Assembly (NCBI GenBank): GCA_017508135.1
Contig: JAFVZN010000103.1
Coordinates: 1-64,000 of the forward strand
Reading direction: 5' to 3'
Length of the DNA stretch: 64,000 nt
Source: Lentisphaeria bacterium
Lineage (GTDB): Bacteria; Verrucomicrobiota; Lentisphaeria; Victivallales; Victivallaceae
Below the pieces are notes generated by a model, which made no database searches, had not been told where the DNA came from, and worked only from the letters and a program-made list of their open reading frames with translations. Numbering within the stretch: the first letter of the stretch is position 1; every line of letters begins with the position of its first letter. Of the stretch, positions 8,314 to 17,063 are shown in pieces. The position numbers were made by a program, and so were the translations under genes.

Positions 8314-10779
8314 TTAAAATCGCCGTTTTTTCACGGAAGAGCGGCACGCGGAGGCATCTTCCGGATGCTCCGGCCATTCGTGCTTGGGATAACGGCTCCG
8401 CAGTTCGGTGCGCACCAGATGCCAGCTGCCTTTCCAGAATCCGGGCAGATCGCAAGTTATCTGTACCGGACGCCGCGCCGGAGAAAGCAGTTCCAGCCGC
8501 AGAGGGATGCGATTTTTCCCCACGCAGGGATGAACCGTTTCGCCGAACAACTGCGGAATGGGAACACTCAACGTCGGTTGTTCTCCGGAATAATCTATCG
8601 CGATCTCCTGCCCGGCGGGAGTGCGGTACTTATCCGGACAAATCCGGTTCAGCGTATCCAAAAGTGAAAATCCGAGCATTGATTTGAGGATATTCAGCCA
8701 ATCCTGACTTTGCAATGTGTTGAAATCTTTGACACCGGAAAAATATACCGGCGCATCGGATTTTAAAATATTATTCAACTCCTCCTCTTCCCACGCCGGA
8801 AAATCTTCATCCCCTGCCCGGCGCGCAAAGCGTACCCGTTCCAGAAGCCGCCGCGCCGCAGGAGCTTTCCCGAAGATATCGAGCCCCCGCCGCAGAGCCG
8901 TCTGCAATACGATGGATGCAAGCTGCTGTTTATCCGGGACGATGGGAGAGGATTCCAGCACGATGGAACCTAATTTCACCTGATGCACTCCGGAAACTTT
9001 CCCGGAAGTTTCATCGAACTGCAACTCATCGTGTCCGGTAAAAACATCGGAAAAGTGCTTCCGTATATCTTCCAGACTCAACGGTGCCGCCAGATAAACC
9101 GCCGCATCGCCGCCGGGTAAAACCGTCAAATCGGCGATCGCCAGAAACTCTTCATGGCGCAGAGGATCATCTTCACCGATTTTCGCACTGCGACCTCCTG
9201 AGAGCTGATAAACTGCGGAGTGCCGCTTTTTCGCCCGTCCGATATATTCCGGATAGGCACGGGCAAGCAGAACTCCAAGTTCAGCTTCCATCTCCGCCGC
9301 CGATGTTCCAGCCGGCACTTTAAAGTAACTCTTCAACCGCTGACAACTCTGTTTTATCTGAGGAAACTTCCCCGGATCACGCCGGAAAGCCGCCAGATAT
9401 CCGGCAAGGTCACAGCCGTGTTTGCCATTTGCGCCGCCGTTGCGTCCCTCTTCGATAAATGCCGCCGCTTCACACGCAAGCGGCAGAACACCTGCTGTTT
9501 CAGCGTAAATAAGCATCGCTCCCAGCCGGGGGTGTACGGGGAGCAGAGATGCACGCTTTCCTGCCGGAGTAAGCCGCTTGTCCTTATCCAGCAATCCGAG
9601 AGAAACCAGCAGTTTCTCCGCGCGGTCGATACCGCTTTCCGGAGGCGGAGTCAGCCATTCCAGCTGTGCGGCATCCGCCCCCCAGCGGGCAAGTTCCAGC
9701 ACCGTCCGGCTGAGGTCACAACGGCTGATCTCCGGCTGCCGCCGGGAAAGAAAACCCAACTCCTCCTGCAAACTCCACAACCGCAACGCCTTTCCCGGCG
9801 CACAGCGTCCGGCACGTCCGGAACGCTGACACGCGGAATCCAGTGCGATACGCGCAGGCTCCAGTGCCGGTATCCCCATTCCCGGAGAAAAATTCATCCG
9901 CCGCTCCCAACCGCTGTCAACGACAACGGTGATGCCTTCGATAGTCAAACTGCTTTCAGCTATGTTGGTCGCCAGCACGACTTTGCGCCTGCCGTCCGTA
10001 AGCGGAAACAGAACGCGGCTCTGTCCGGCAAGCGGCATTGAGCCGTGGAGCTTCATTATCACGCAGTTGTCCAGAGAGTTTTCCAGCATGGCTCCGCAAC
10101 GGTCGATCTCGTTTTTTCCCGGAAGAAAAACCAGCATATCGCCGGAAGTGGAATTGAACATGCTTATCACCGCGCGGGCGGTTTCTGCCGGGAGCTGGTA
10201 AAACTCCCGGGAAATTTCCCGGTAGCAGATCTCCACCGGGAACTCTCTGCCGGGAACATTTATCTCCGGGAACTCCGGCAGACGGGCACTCAACTCCTCA
10301 TCCAATGTGGCAGACATTATCACGACCGCCAGTTCCGGGCGCAGACAACTGCGGACTTCGTTGAGCAAAGCAAAAATCAACTCCTGTTCCGCGCCGCGCT
10401 CGTGGAACTCATCAAATATGACCGCATCATAATCGTTCAGTTCCGGGTCATTTTGCAGCATATTCAAGACCACGCCGCAGGTTGCCGCAACGATCCGGGT
10501 CGAAGAAGAAAGCACACTCTCTCCGCGCACAGCGTATCCGACTTCCGAGCCAAGAGTCCACCGCTGCATGGCGGCGATCCCGGCGGCGGCAGCTTTGGCG
10601 GCGATCCGCCGGGGTTCCATCAGCAATATGCGTTTGGAAAAAAGTTCACTGAGCGCGACCGGAAGAAGCATCGTTTTGCCCGCGCCCGGAGCCGCCCGGA
10701 GAATACAGCCGCCGCTGGAGGAAACGCACTCTTTTATCTCCGGCAGCATCGCATATACCGGAAGTTGTCTGAAATCCAT
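8314..10779 (-). CDS. hrpB: ATP-dependent helicase HrpB
   Basis: The 821-residue protein matches the HrpB family of DEAH-type helicases in length (E. coli about 810) and layout. It has a P-loop PGAGKT (residues 31-36), DEFHER (123-128), a helicase C domain with NIAESSLTIEGI and QRSGRAGR, then the helicase-associated region and an HrpB-specific C-terminus ending in a basic tail (KKRRF). GAGGGGG precedes the ATG. It lies 25 bases downstream of the recombinase gene and is probably cotranscribed. The cellular role of HrpB is not well defined in bacteria. Confidence 0.93.
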   Translation of the reverse strand: MDFRQLPVYAMLPEIKECVSSSGGCILRAAPGAGKTMLLPVALSELFSKRILLMEPRRIAAKAAAAGIAAMQRWTLGSEVGYAVRGESVLSSSTRIVAATCGVVLNMLQNDPELNDYDAVIFDEFHERGAEQELIFALLNEVRSCLRPELAVVIMSATLDEELSARLPEFPEINVPGREFPVEICYREISREFYQLPAETARAVISMFNSTSGDMLVFLPGKNEIDRCGAMLENSLDNCVIMKLHGSMPLAGQSRVLFPLTDGRRKVVLATNIAESSLTIEGITVVVDSGWERRMNFSPGMGIPALEPARIALDSACQRSGRAGRCAPGKALRLWSLQEELGFLSRRQPEISRCDLSRTVLELARWGADAAQLEWLTPPPESGIDRAEKLLVSLGLLDKDKRLTPAGKRASLLPVHPRLGAMLIYAETAGVLPLACEAAAFIEEGRNGGANGKHGCDLAGYLAAFRRDPGKFPQIKQSCQRLKSYFKVPAGTSAAEMEAELGVLLARAYPEYIGRAKKRHSAVYQLSGGRSAKIGEDDPLRHEEFLAIADLTVLPGGDAAVYLAAPLSLEDIRKHFSDVFTGHDELQFDETSGKVSGVHQVKLGSIVLESSPIVPDKQQLASIVLQTALRRGLDIFGKAPAARRLLERVRFARRAGDEDFPAWEEEELNNILKSDAPVYFSGVKDFNTLQSQDWLNILKSMLGFSLLDTLNRICPDKYRTPAGQEIAIDYSGEQPTLSVPIPQLFGETVHPCVGKNRIPLRLELLSPARRPVQITCDLPGFWKGSWHLVRTELRSRYPKHEWPEHPEDASACRSSVKKRRF

Positions 10780-10804
10780 CTTTCAAACCCCCTCAACTTT
10801 GTTA

Positions 10805-11788
10805 TCAGTACTTTTTCCGCTTCGCCATGGGATGCGTTTCCTGATAAACCTGTTTCAACCGTTCCGCACTGACATGGGTATAGATCTGGGTCGTGCTGAG
10901 ATTTTCATGTCCAAGCATCTCCTGGACACTGCGCAGATCGGCACCGGCATCCAGCAAATGAGTGGCAAAACTGTGGCGCAGCTTGTGCGGGGTGAAATCC
11001 GGCGGCAAACCGGCGCAGAGCAGATAATTTTTCAAATCCCGCTGAAACGAGCGCGCCGTGATCCGGGTCCCGGATTGATTGAGAAACAAAGGACTGTTGC
11101 GTTCGCGCCCGCCCATGCCGCAAGCGGAACGTACATCCAGATACTCCCACAACGCTTTTACTGCCGGACGCCCCAGCGCGGCGAGGCGTTCTTTCTTTCC
11201 CTTTCCGCGCACCTTTACCACGCCGGAAGAGAGGTCGATATCGCCGTAATTTATTCCCACGGTCTCGCTGATACGCAAGCCGCCGGAGTAGATGACTTCC
11301 ACCATTGCCTTGTCGCGGGCGCAGGAAAACTCTGCTCCGGCTTCGGAACGCACCCGCCCGGAGGCGGCGGCTTCCGTCCAGACGGTGTTGACGGCATTGA
11401 TAAGCTGTTCGACTTGCGAAATACTCATCACTTTGGGCAATGGTTTATCCATTTTCATTTTGGCAAGACCGACGAAAGGGTTGGTTTTGACCGCATTTAT
11501 CTTATTGAGAAACCGGAAGAAACTGCGCAAACCTGACAACTTCCTCGCGATGGAACGTTTGCTGTTGCCGTTATCATCCAGTGCCGCAACAAAAGCTTTG
11601 GCATCCTCTTTGCAAACACTCTGCCAGTCATTGAAGTTGGCATCACTGTCACGCACCAGTGCGGCAAACTCCAAACAACCGGAACTGTACGCGGCAATGG
11701 TATGCTCAGACGCGTTGCGTTCAATCCGCAAATAGGTGATAAACTGCTCTAAAAACAGCTCACTTGAAACTTTTTTTTCATTTTTCAT
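10805..11788 (-). CDS. Tyrosine recombinase of the XerC/XerD family
   Basis: The 327-residue protein has an N-terminal SAM-like core-binding domain (about residues 10-100) and a catalytic domain. Its catalytic residues are visible: Arg in YSGGLRISE, HKLRHSFATHL (His and Arg), LGHENLSTTQIY (His) and the nucleophile Tyr in IYTHVS. It probably resolves chromosome dimers at dif with a partner encoded elsewhere; XerC cannot be separated from XerD here. The ATG is chosen over two in-frame GTG codons just upstream. The neighbours are housekeeping genes, with no sign of an integrated element, which favours a Xer over an integrase role. Confidence 0.85.
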   Translation of the reverse strand: MKNEKKVSSELFLEQFITYLRIERNASEHTIAAYSSGCLEFAALVRDSDANFNDWQSVCKEDAKAFVAALDDNGNSKRSIARKLSGLRSFFRFLNKINAVKTNPFVGLAKMKMDKPLPKVMSISQVEQLINAVNTVWTEAAASGRVRSEAGAEFSCARDKAMVEVIYSGGLRISETVGINYGDIDLSSGVVKVRGKGKKERLAALGRPAVKALWEYLDVRSACGMGGRERNSPLFLNQSGTRITARSFQRDLKNYLLCAGLPPDFTPHKLRHSFATHLLDAGADLRSVQEMLGHENLSTTQIYTHVSAERLKQVYQETHPMAKRKKY

Positions 11789-11817
11789 TTGCACCACGAC
11801 AAAAACAGGGCTATATT
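11789..11817 (+). promoter_or_regulatory. Promoter of the SH3b protein gene
   Basis: TTGCAC, 17-bp spacer, TATATT. The -35 overlaps the 5' end of the divergent recombinase gene. Confidence 0.6.
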
Positions 11818-11835
11818 ACATTTTATAGAATGTAA
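11816..11835. promoter_or_regulatory. Operator-like palindrome
   Basis: TTACATT, six bases, AATGTAA is a perfect inverted repeat. It overlaps the end of the -10 box and the predicted start point of the SH3b gene and lies just upstream of the divergent recombinase gene, a position suited to a repressor. Confidence 0.45.
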
Positions 11836-11868
11836 CGTGCATTTCAAAAAATTTCAAGGAGAAGTATT

Positions 11869-12801
11869 ATGAAAAAGTTGTTTTTGCTCGCATCCGTGAT
11901 CGCAGTCTCATTGCTCCGGGCGGATACCGCCGCTCCGGCGACGGTCAAAGGTAAGGTCAATGTCACCGATTTTCTCAACGTCCGTCTCGGTCCCGGTCTG
12001 CGCCACCCGGTCACCGGACGTCTGCTCCCCGGCGAAGAGGTGGAGATCCTCAAGATAAATGAAAACTGGCTGGAACTCAAAGCTCCGGCAACGTTGAAAA
12101 TCTATATCTCCGAAGCTAACGTCAACGCCAACGGCAAACTCAACCGGGAACTCAATATGCGCTCCCGCATGGACAGCAAGTCTCCCAGTTACGGTACGCT
12201 TCCGGCGGGTACTGTGGTCAAAAAAATGGAGGAACGGCGCAACGGCTGGGTCCGCATCGTTCCTCCCGGAACGATAAAAGTTTATGTGACCGCGCTCTGT
12301 GTTGACTTCGACCGCCGGGAGTTCGGTGCTGACGGTCTGCCGCTGAAAAAAGAAGTGCCTCCAACTGAAAACAAAACCGATGCTCCGGCAAAGACCGACA
12401 CTCCGGCAAAAGTTGATGCTCCGGTAAAGGTTGATGCTCCGGCAAAGACCGATGCTCCGGCAAAGGTTGATGCTCCGGCAAAGACCGATGCTCCGGCAAA
12501 GACCGATGCTCCGGCAAAGACCGATGTTCCGGCGAAAGCTGATACGGCACTGAAAACCCTCACCGGTGTCGCGTACAAATGGAAATATGCCAAAAGCTCC
12601 GACACGGCGATCGCTCTGCTCGATGCGCCCAAAGGACGTAATCAGGCGTTTGTGATCGGCAAAGATGAAGCTGTTCAGGCGGAACTGCTCAAATTTGCCG
12701 AAGCCGGAGTTGCCATCCAAGTCAAGGGTGACTACAAGAAGGACACTCCGGTTTCTGTTTTTGTCGTTTCGGCGATCACGCCGGTGGTAACGAAAAAATA
12801 A
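11869..12801 (+). CDS. Exported protein with bacterial SH3 domains and a Pro/Ala/Lys/Asp repeat tract
   Basis: The 310-residue protein has a signal peptide (MKKLFLLASVIAVSLLRA) and then two SH3b-like domains: residues about 25-85, with LNVRLGPGLRHPVTGRLLPG, and about 88-145, with LNMRSRMDSKSP. A tract of nine hexapeptides of the APAKTD/APAKVD type (about residues 172-225) follows, then a C-terminal domain of about 85 residues that is not recognised. SH3b domains commonly bind cell-wall peptides, so a periplasmic wall-associated role is likely. AAGGAG precedes the ATG. It converges on the glycosidase-like gene with only three bases between stops. Confidence 0.75.
   Translation: MKKLFLLASVIAVSLLRADTAAPATVKGKVNVTDFLNVRLGPGLRHPVTGRLLPGEEVEILKINENWLELKAPATLKIYISEANVNANGKLNRELNMRSRMDSKSPSYGTLPAGTVVKKMEERRNGWVRIVPPGTIKVYVTALCVDFDRREFGADGLPLKKEVPPTENKTDAPAKTDTPAKVDAPVKVDAPAKTDAPAKVDAPAKTDAPAKTDAPAKTDVPAKADTALKTLTGVAYKWKYAKSSDTAIALLDAPKGRNQAFVIGKDEAVQAELLKFAEAGVAIQVKGDYKKDTPVSVFVVSAITPVVTKK
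12382..12543 (+). repeat. Nine tandem 18-bp units inside the SH3b gene
   Basis: Near-identical units of the type GCTCCGGCAAAGACCGAT encode the hexapeptides. High DNA-level identity implies recent expansion or copy-number slippage. The spacer is flexible and charged, like linkers that cross the periplasm or peptidoglycan. Confidence 0.85.
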
Positions 12802-12804
12802 ACG

Positions 12805-14769
12805 TCAGCAGATCTTTACAAATCCCGCATTCCACGGTTCGATTTCCGGGATGGGAAATACGATATCATCGCCGTGACGCTGAACTTCCGGTGTCACGGC
12901 TTTTTTTCCGGGAACGTGCCACTCAACTCCAGAGTTCTCCGGAACATTGCGGACCATCATCCGGAACGGGCGGTGTTTACTTATCGTTGTATTGAGAACC
13001 GTCACTGTCCGCACACTTCCATCTGCCGTTATCCGCGGCACCAGCAGACACTGCACCGCTTCAAGTGCCAGCACCGGCAGTTTGTTTCCGGAAATATAGT
13101 CGACGATACGGTTTATCAGCATCACCCGGCTGGATGCGGCAAACGCGGTATGGAATCCGGCATATCCGATCAATGCGATACGGCTGCCGTCTTTCCGGTT
13201 CAACACGACCGTTGCCTCACCGTAAGAGCAGTTGCGCGCCTGATTCTGATACCGGGTCAGCACACGCACATCGCAGCCATCGGGAATGAGAAAATGCACC
13301 CGGTCCTCCGAAAACGGAAAGTTTTTGGCTCCTTCAATTCCCTGACACAACGCATCTTCAGTACAGTAATCAAAAACCGTCTGCGCCAACCGCTGCGGCA
13401 CGATACCTTCCAGCTCCGCACCCAAGCCCCGCCCGACCAGAGTCAGTGCGGCTTTGCCGTCAAGGATCGCGTTACGCTTCAACTCCTGACGGATCTCTTC
13501 ATCGGAAAGATGTTCAATATGCTCTGCCGTCAGCATCACGCATGATGCCAAAGGAGAATATCCCGCCTGCGGTACACCGATCAACGGCAATCCCAGCGTT
13601 TCCACTTCGGCAAGCGGCAGATTCTTCTGCGGGAACCCGATGCCGCCCGGAAGCGTTCCGGCATTGCTCTGTATCAGCTCCCGGAAACACGGCGCATCCG
13701 CCGCCAGCGGAGCGAGCAGGTTTTCGCCGTACCACTTTGGAGTTTCACAAATCGGGTCCATAAGGAAGTAAGTCATGCTGTCAGCTCCGAGAGCCAGATA
13801 GAGCATGGTTTCAAAACACACACCCTGCGCAGTTTTACAACAGAAGGTACGCGGATAGTTTTCAATTTCCGGACATATTTGCGAAACAAGTTCATATCCC
13901 CACTGCTGAAACTGCTGCTTGGAGCAGAGGAAGGCTTTATCCACGATACGGTAGGGAACATGGTCGCTGTACGCACCGCCGCCGGGGCGGGAACCGACGC
14001 GCGTCCCGGCACTCTCCGCCATAGCCTTTAAAATCGCACCCCGCTCCGCACCGTTGCCGTGCTGAAATCCGAACCGGGTTTCAGGCGAGTATTTCTGAAA
14101 GTTTTCCACAATGACCTGCACCACTTTGGTAAGCGTTCCGACAGCACGTTTCTGCCAACGCTGCTGCAATTCCGGATCAGCGTTACAGGCAGCGACCAGC
14201 CCCGCCCGGTCGTATGCGGTCCCCTCTGCGGCATTGAATGCGGCAATGCAGTCATCGCAGTAACAGCCGCACGTATTGATCGCCGGAGTGTGACCGCTCA
14301 AACGCAAATCATCATCTATCCATACTGAACCGGGATGCCACTGCGCATAAATGCGGCTCATCTCCGCCATGTATTCCAAAAAACCCGGCTGTGCCGGACA
14401 GTTGCACGTCCGGGTCACTTCTCCGTTGCATCCGACAAAAGTTCCCCACTTGAGTCCGGCGATGGAGTTGTCGGCAAAGGTTCTGTCGCCGTGACCGATA
14501 GTCGCCTGTATCTGCAGAGAGGGGATTATCCCGACTTTCCGCAGTTCACTTGCGTACTGCGCCATCCAGCCGGACTTCTTCCGGTGTTCCTCCAGCGTGG
14601 GGAAGCCGATACCGGTGGCGAACCAGAGTTCATCACAGATCGCCCGGCTCTTTTTCAGCTCCTCAAACAGCGGTTCCCATACCTCCGGCACCTCGTGTCC
14701 GGCACGGAGACGGACGATCAGCAACGGTCGCTCCGCTTCCGGCGCGGCAAAAAAATCAGCATTTTTCAT
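12805..14769 (-). CDS. Glycoside hydrolase-like TIM-barrel protein, function unknown
   Basis: The 654-residue protein appears to begin with a (beta/alpha)8 barrel: DELWFATGIGFP, SVWIDDDLRL with a candidate acid pair, and ETRFGFQHGN. A cysteine cluster CGCYCDDC at about residue 175 resembles the metal-binding knuckles of GH42-like enzymes. The middle region (EHIEHLSDEEIRQELKRNAILDG) resembles the GATase-like domain that follows the barrel in GH42, and a beta-rich tail ends the protein. No signal peptide is visible, so a cytoplasmic glycosidase is inferred. AAAGGAG precedes the ATG. A promoter and a 55-bp repeat sit directly upstream. The substrate cannot be named. Confidence 0.55.
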   Translation of the reverse strand: MKNADFFAAPEAERPLLIVRLRAGHEVPEVWEPLFEELKKSRAICDELWFATGIGFPTLEEHRKKSGWMAQYASELRKVGIIPSLQIQATIGHGDRTFADNSIAGLKWGTFVGCNGEVTRTCNCPAQPGFLEYMAEMSRIYAQWHPGSVWIDDDLRLSGHTPAINTCGCYCDDCIAAFNAAEGTAYDRAGLVAACNADPELQQRWQKRAVGTLTKVVQVIVENFQKYSPETRFGFQHGNGAERGAILKAMAESAGTRVGSRPGGGAYSDHVPYRIVDKAFLCSKQQFQQWGYELVSQICPEIENYPRTFCCKTAQGVCFETMLYLALGADSMTYFLMDPICETPKWYGENLLAPLAADAPCFRELIQSNAGTLPGGIGFPQKNLPLAEVETLGLPLIGVPQAGYSPLASCVMLTAEHIEHLSDEEIRQELKRNAILDGKAALTLVGRGLGAELEGIVPQRLAQTVFDYCTEDALCQGIEGAKNFPFSEDRVHFLIPDGCDVRVLTRYQNQARNCSYGEATVVLNRKDGSRIALIGYAGFHTAFAASSRVMLINRIVDYISGNKLPVLALEAVQCLLVPRITADGSVRTVTVLNTTISKHRPFRMMVRNVPENSGVEWHVPGKKAVTPEVQRHGDDIVFPIPEIEPWNAGFVKIC

Positions 14770-14807
14770 ATTTGAACACTCCTTTGGTTTTTCTGCGTTC
14801 AAATATT

Positions 14808-14836
14808 AATCTATCATGCCGATCCGGAAAATTCAA
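14808..14836 (-). promoter_or_regulatory. Promoter of the glycosidase-like gene
   Basis: On the minus strand, TTGAAT (14836-14831), a 17-bp spacer, TAGATT (14813-14808). The 55-bp repeat ends five bases upstream of the -35 box. Confidence 0.55.
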
Positions 14837-14841
14837 GCCGG

Positions 14842-14896
14842 GGTAATGTCCAAAATTTTGTGAAACTTTGATATCCAGATTTATGACAACTTTTAT
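14842..14896 (-). repeat. 55-bp dispersed repeat, copy 2
   Basis: It is 51/55 identical to 8229-8283. Here it abuts the -35 box of the glycosidase-like gene, the position of an activator or repressor site. Confidence 0.75.
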
Positions 14897-15035
14897 TGCC
14901 ATAATAAAATATATCATTTGTTGCGTGTTTTATCAATACGGCATCAAAAGCATTGCTGCAATCGGCGGGGCGGCTCTTCCGCCGCAGTTTTGATTTCACA
15001 AGAAATGAGACAATAACCAAGCCGGAATTCCGTTT

Positions 15036-16337
15036 CTATCTGGATTCGTAATAATCATCGTGCTTGGAGATGATCGACGGCGACAATATCAGGAAGATAT
15101 AGAAGAATACCGTCAGCACAAAACAGAACATGAACATGAAGTTATAGCAGCTCATGCTTTTTCCGAAAAATTGCCACTCCGGAGCCAGCACCCCCGCCGC
15201 CAGTACCAGTGTCGTACCGGTTCGTCCGATACTCGTTCCGATATTGGAAAAAGTCAGGCAGAATGCCATCGCCATGATCTTGTTTCCCGGCTTGGCACTC
15301 GCCATCATCTCCGTGGAGTTCAAACACAAACAGAACGACTGCGCAAAGCCGAGAATAAACATCACAACTCCCATGCAAACAGCAGCATAAGGTGTCTGCG
15401 GCAATATGAAACACAACCAGCCGATAGCGATAATGTGCAGTGTGTGCATGATGATCTGGAAATATCTCGCACCCAGTTTACGCATACTCACCCCCACCAG
15501 AGCAAATCCGGAGATAAGTCCGACCAGATAGATCGACGTCAGCGTCATGATCGTTTCCGCCGAAAAGTTGAGGGTGGTTTTCATATAGATCACCGCCAGC
15601 GGCATCGCGCTGGAAACAGCAATATTAAAAAAACAGGAGTAGAACGAAAATCCCACCAGCGGCGCATTGCGGATGGAGATGTTGAGAGCCTTGCCGATAT
15701 CGATCTTATTCTTCCTTACCTCCGGATTGTCCGGCAGTCTGTCCATGCAGAACTTCCGCCCCAGCACCAGCACACCTGCCACCGCGATAACGATCTGCAT
15801 GATCTCTATTGACGGGTTCTTTCCCAGCAATTTACCGATACCGTAAATTATTGCCGCATTTATCAGCATATAGGAAAAGCGCATCGTACCGAAGAAGCTC
15901 CCGCGCTCCTCCGGCTTCAAAAACATATCCAGTATCGGATACCACGACACCGAATAGGGGAAACGCATCATGCAGTAGATCGCACACCCGATCATCACCA
16001 GATATTTGGCGTAAGCCGCCGGAACGATACTCGGTGCCGCCGCCATGGTCAAAAACGCCAGCATCGATACGATACATGACATTCCATACGATGCCCGCAA
16101 TCCGATCTTGCTGGCAAGTCCGGCACACGGAATGACCAGACACATCCCGAAAATGGTACTCAGCGCAGTGGAGAACATCGAAAAAGATTCATTGCCGCCC
16201 AGGGCGATCAAATAAATGATTATCAATGAATTGCTGTCCAGAAGCTGTTCCGAAACACAGCCGAACCATGCCGACATGATCGCCGTCCAACGATATTTTC
16301 TCCGCTGTCCGTCCGACAGCGTATCAGCGAAACCCAT
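15036..16337 (-). CDS. MFS transporter
   Basis: The 433-residue protein has about twelve predicted membrane segments separated by short loops and a cytoplasmic loop after helix 6 (FCMDRLPDNPEVRKNKIDIGK). It is a major facilitator of unknown substrate. Its position upstream of the glycosidase-like gene suggests sugar or oligosaccharide uptake. The start codon lies three bases after the stop of the 176-residue protein, so it is the last gene of a tightly packed minus-strand operon. It ends in TAG. A GC-rich hairpin with no T-run follows near 14967-14987. Confidence 0.8.
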   Translation of the reverse strand: MGFADTLSDGQRRKYRWTAIMSAWFGCVSEQLLDSNSLIIIYLIALGGNESFSMFSTALSTIFGMCLVIPCAGLASKIGLRASYGMSCIVSMLAFLTMAAAPSIVPAAYAKYLVMIGCAIYCMMRFPYSVSWYPILDMFLKPEERGSFFGTMRFSYMLINAAIIYGIGKLLGKNPSIEIMQIVIAVAGVLVLGRKFCMDRLPDNPEVRKNKIDIGKALNISIRNAPLVGFSFYSCFFNIAVSSAMPLAVIYMKTTLNFSAETIMTLTSIYLVGLISGFALVGVSMRKLGARYFQIIMHTLHIIAIGWLCFILPQTPYAAVCMGVVMFILGFAQSFCLCLNSTEMMASAKPGNKIMAMAFCLTFSNIGTSIGRTGTTLVLAAGVLAPEWQFFGKSMSCYNFMFMFCFVLTVFFYIFLILSPSIISKHDDYYESR

Positions 16338-16340
16338 AAT

Positions 16341-16871
16341 TTACTCTTCCTCTTTATCTTCTACGATCTCAACCGCCAGATGGCAGCTCAACCGGAAACA
16401 CCACTTCAACGCTTCAAAGAGCAGCAGCACCGGATCGGCATCACCAAGAAGCGAACTGTTTGTATTGAACCATTCCAGATAATTCTGCGCGCAAGTGAAG
16501 GGAAACGGTGAACGTTTGAACTCTTCCGTGATCTTATCATCGGCATACAACGGGATCTTTCCGTCCAGCATACCGGTAAGTTCAAACTTGTTTCCCTGAT
16601 TGTTGTACATATTGGTGACAACTTCCGCCGCTTTGGCAAAGACGAAAGTAAAGAGCGAACTTATCTCATCCGGTTCCAGGACGGCATTGTCCGCCTCATC
16701 CCCGGAGCGGCGTTTCACTTCCGCAAGCATTTTGATGATAAGCTCCTTTTCCGCTTCCGCCAGCTCAGGAGCCGTGGCGATGGGGCCATCAAGCAGCTCA
16801 AGCTGAACAGCGGTATCTATTATGCACTTCGCCGCGGCCTGAGCGGCAAGCGACCGGCTGAATCCGGACAT
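16341..16871 (-). CDS. Hypothetical protein, 176 residues
   Basis: The family is not recognised. The protein is acidic and predicted mostly helical, with a conserved-looking core (FAKAAEVVTNMYNNQG, FTCAQNYLEWFN) and an acidic C-terminus (EDKEEE). AAGGTG precedes the ATG. It sits between a 58-residue membrane protein and an MFS carrier with gaps of 13 and 3 bases, so the three are very likely translated from one mRNA and may work together. Confidence 0.7.
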   Translation of the reverse strand: MSGFSRSLAAQAAAKCIIDTAVQLELLDGPIATAPELAEAEKELIIKMLAEVKRRSGDEADNAVLEPDEISSLFTFVFAKAAEVVTNMYNNQGNKFELTGMLDGKIPLYADDKITEEFKRSPFPFTCAQNYLEWFNTNSSLLGDADPVLLLFEALKWCFRLSCHLAVEIVEDKEEE

Positions 16872-16884
16872 ACAGCACCTTCTT

Positions 16885-17061
16885 TCAAAATATCATATAA
16901 AATGTTCCGATCAGCAGAAACATCCCGAGTACCAGGATGTACAACACCTTCCAGCACAAAAAATACCACTGCGGCTTCCAGCTGCCCGGGGCACTGGGAT
17001 GCCCCGCCAGCCGGGAAAAGCCGCCTGAGTGTTCATAATTGCTGATCTTTGATCTTGCCAT
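16885..17061 (-). CDS. Small single-pass membrane protein
   Basis: The 58-residue protein has a basic soluble N-terminus (MARSKISNYEHSGGFSR) and one C-terminal transmembrane helix (VLYILVLGMFLLIGTFYMIF). The ATG lies two bases after the TGA of the aminopeptidase gene, which indicates translational coupling. An in-frame TTG six bases earlier overlaps that stop. No family is recognised. The tail-anchored layout suggests a membrane-tethered accessory protein. Confidence 0.6.
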   Translation of the reverse strand: MARSKISNYEHSGGFSRLAGHPSAPGSWKPQWYFLCWKVLYILVLGMFLLIGTFYMIF

Positions 17062-17063
17062 CG

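Noticed and set aside
10805-11788. Tyrosine recombinase as evidence of an integrated mobile element
   Set aside because: Neighbours are housekeeping genes. I see no attachment-site duplication, tRNA junction or phage genes; a chromosomal Xer role is simpler.
12218-12550. Regular repeats in the SH3b gene considered as a CRISPR array or an antisense repeat protein
   Set aside because: The 18-bp units are contiguous without unique spacers and encode a sensible linker in the sense frame.
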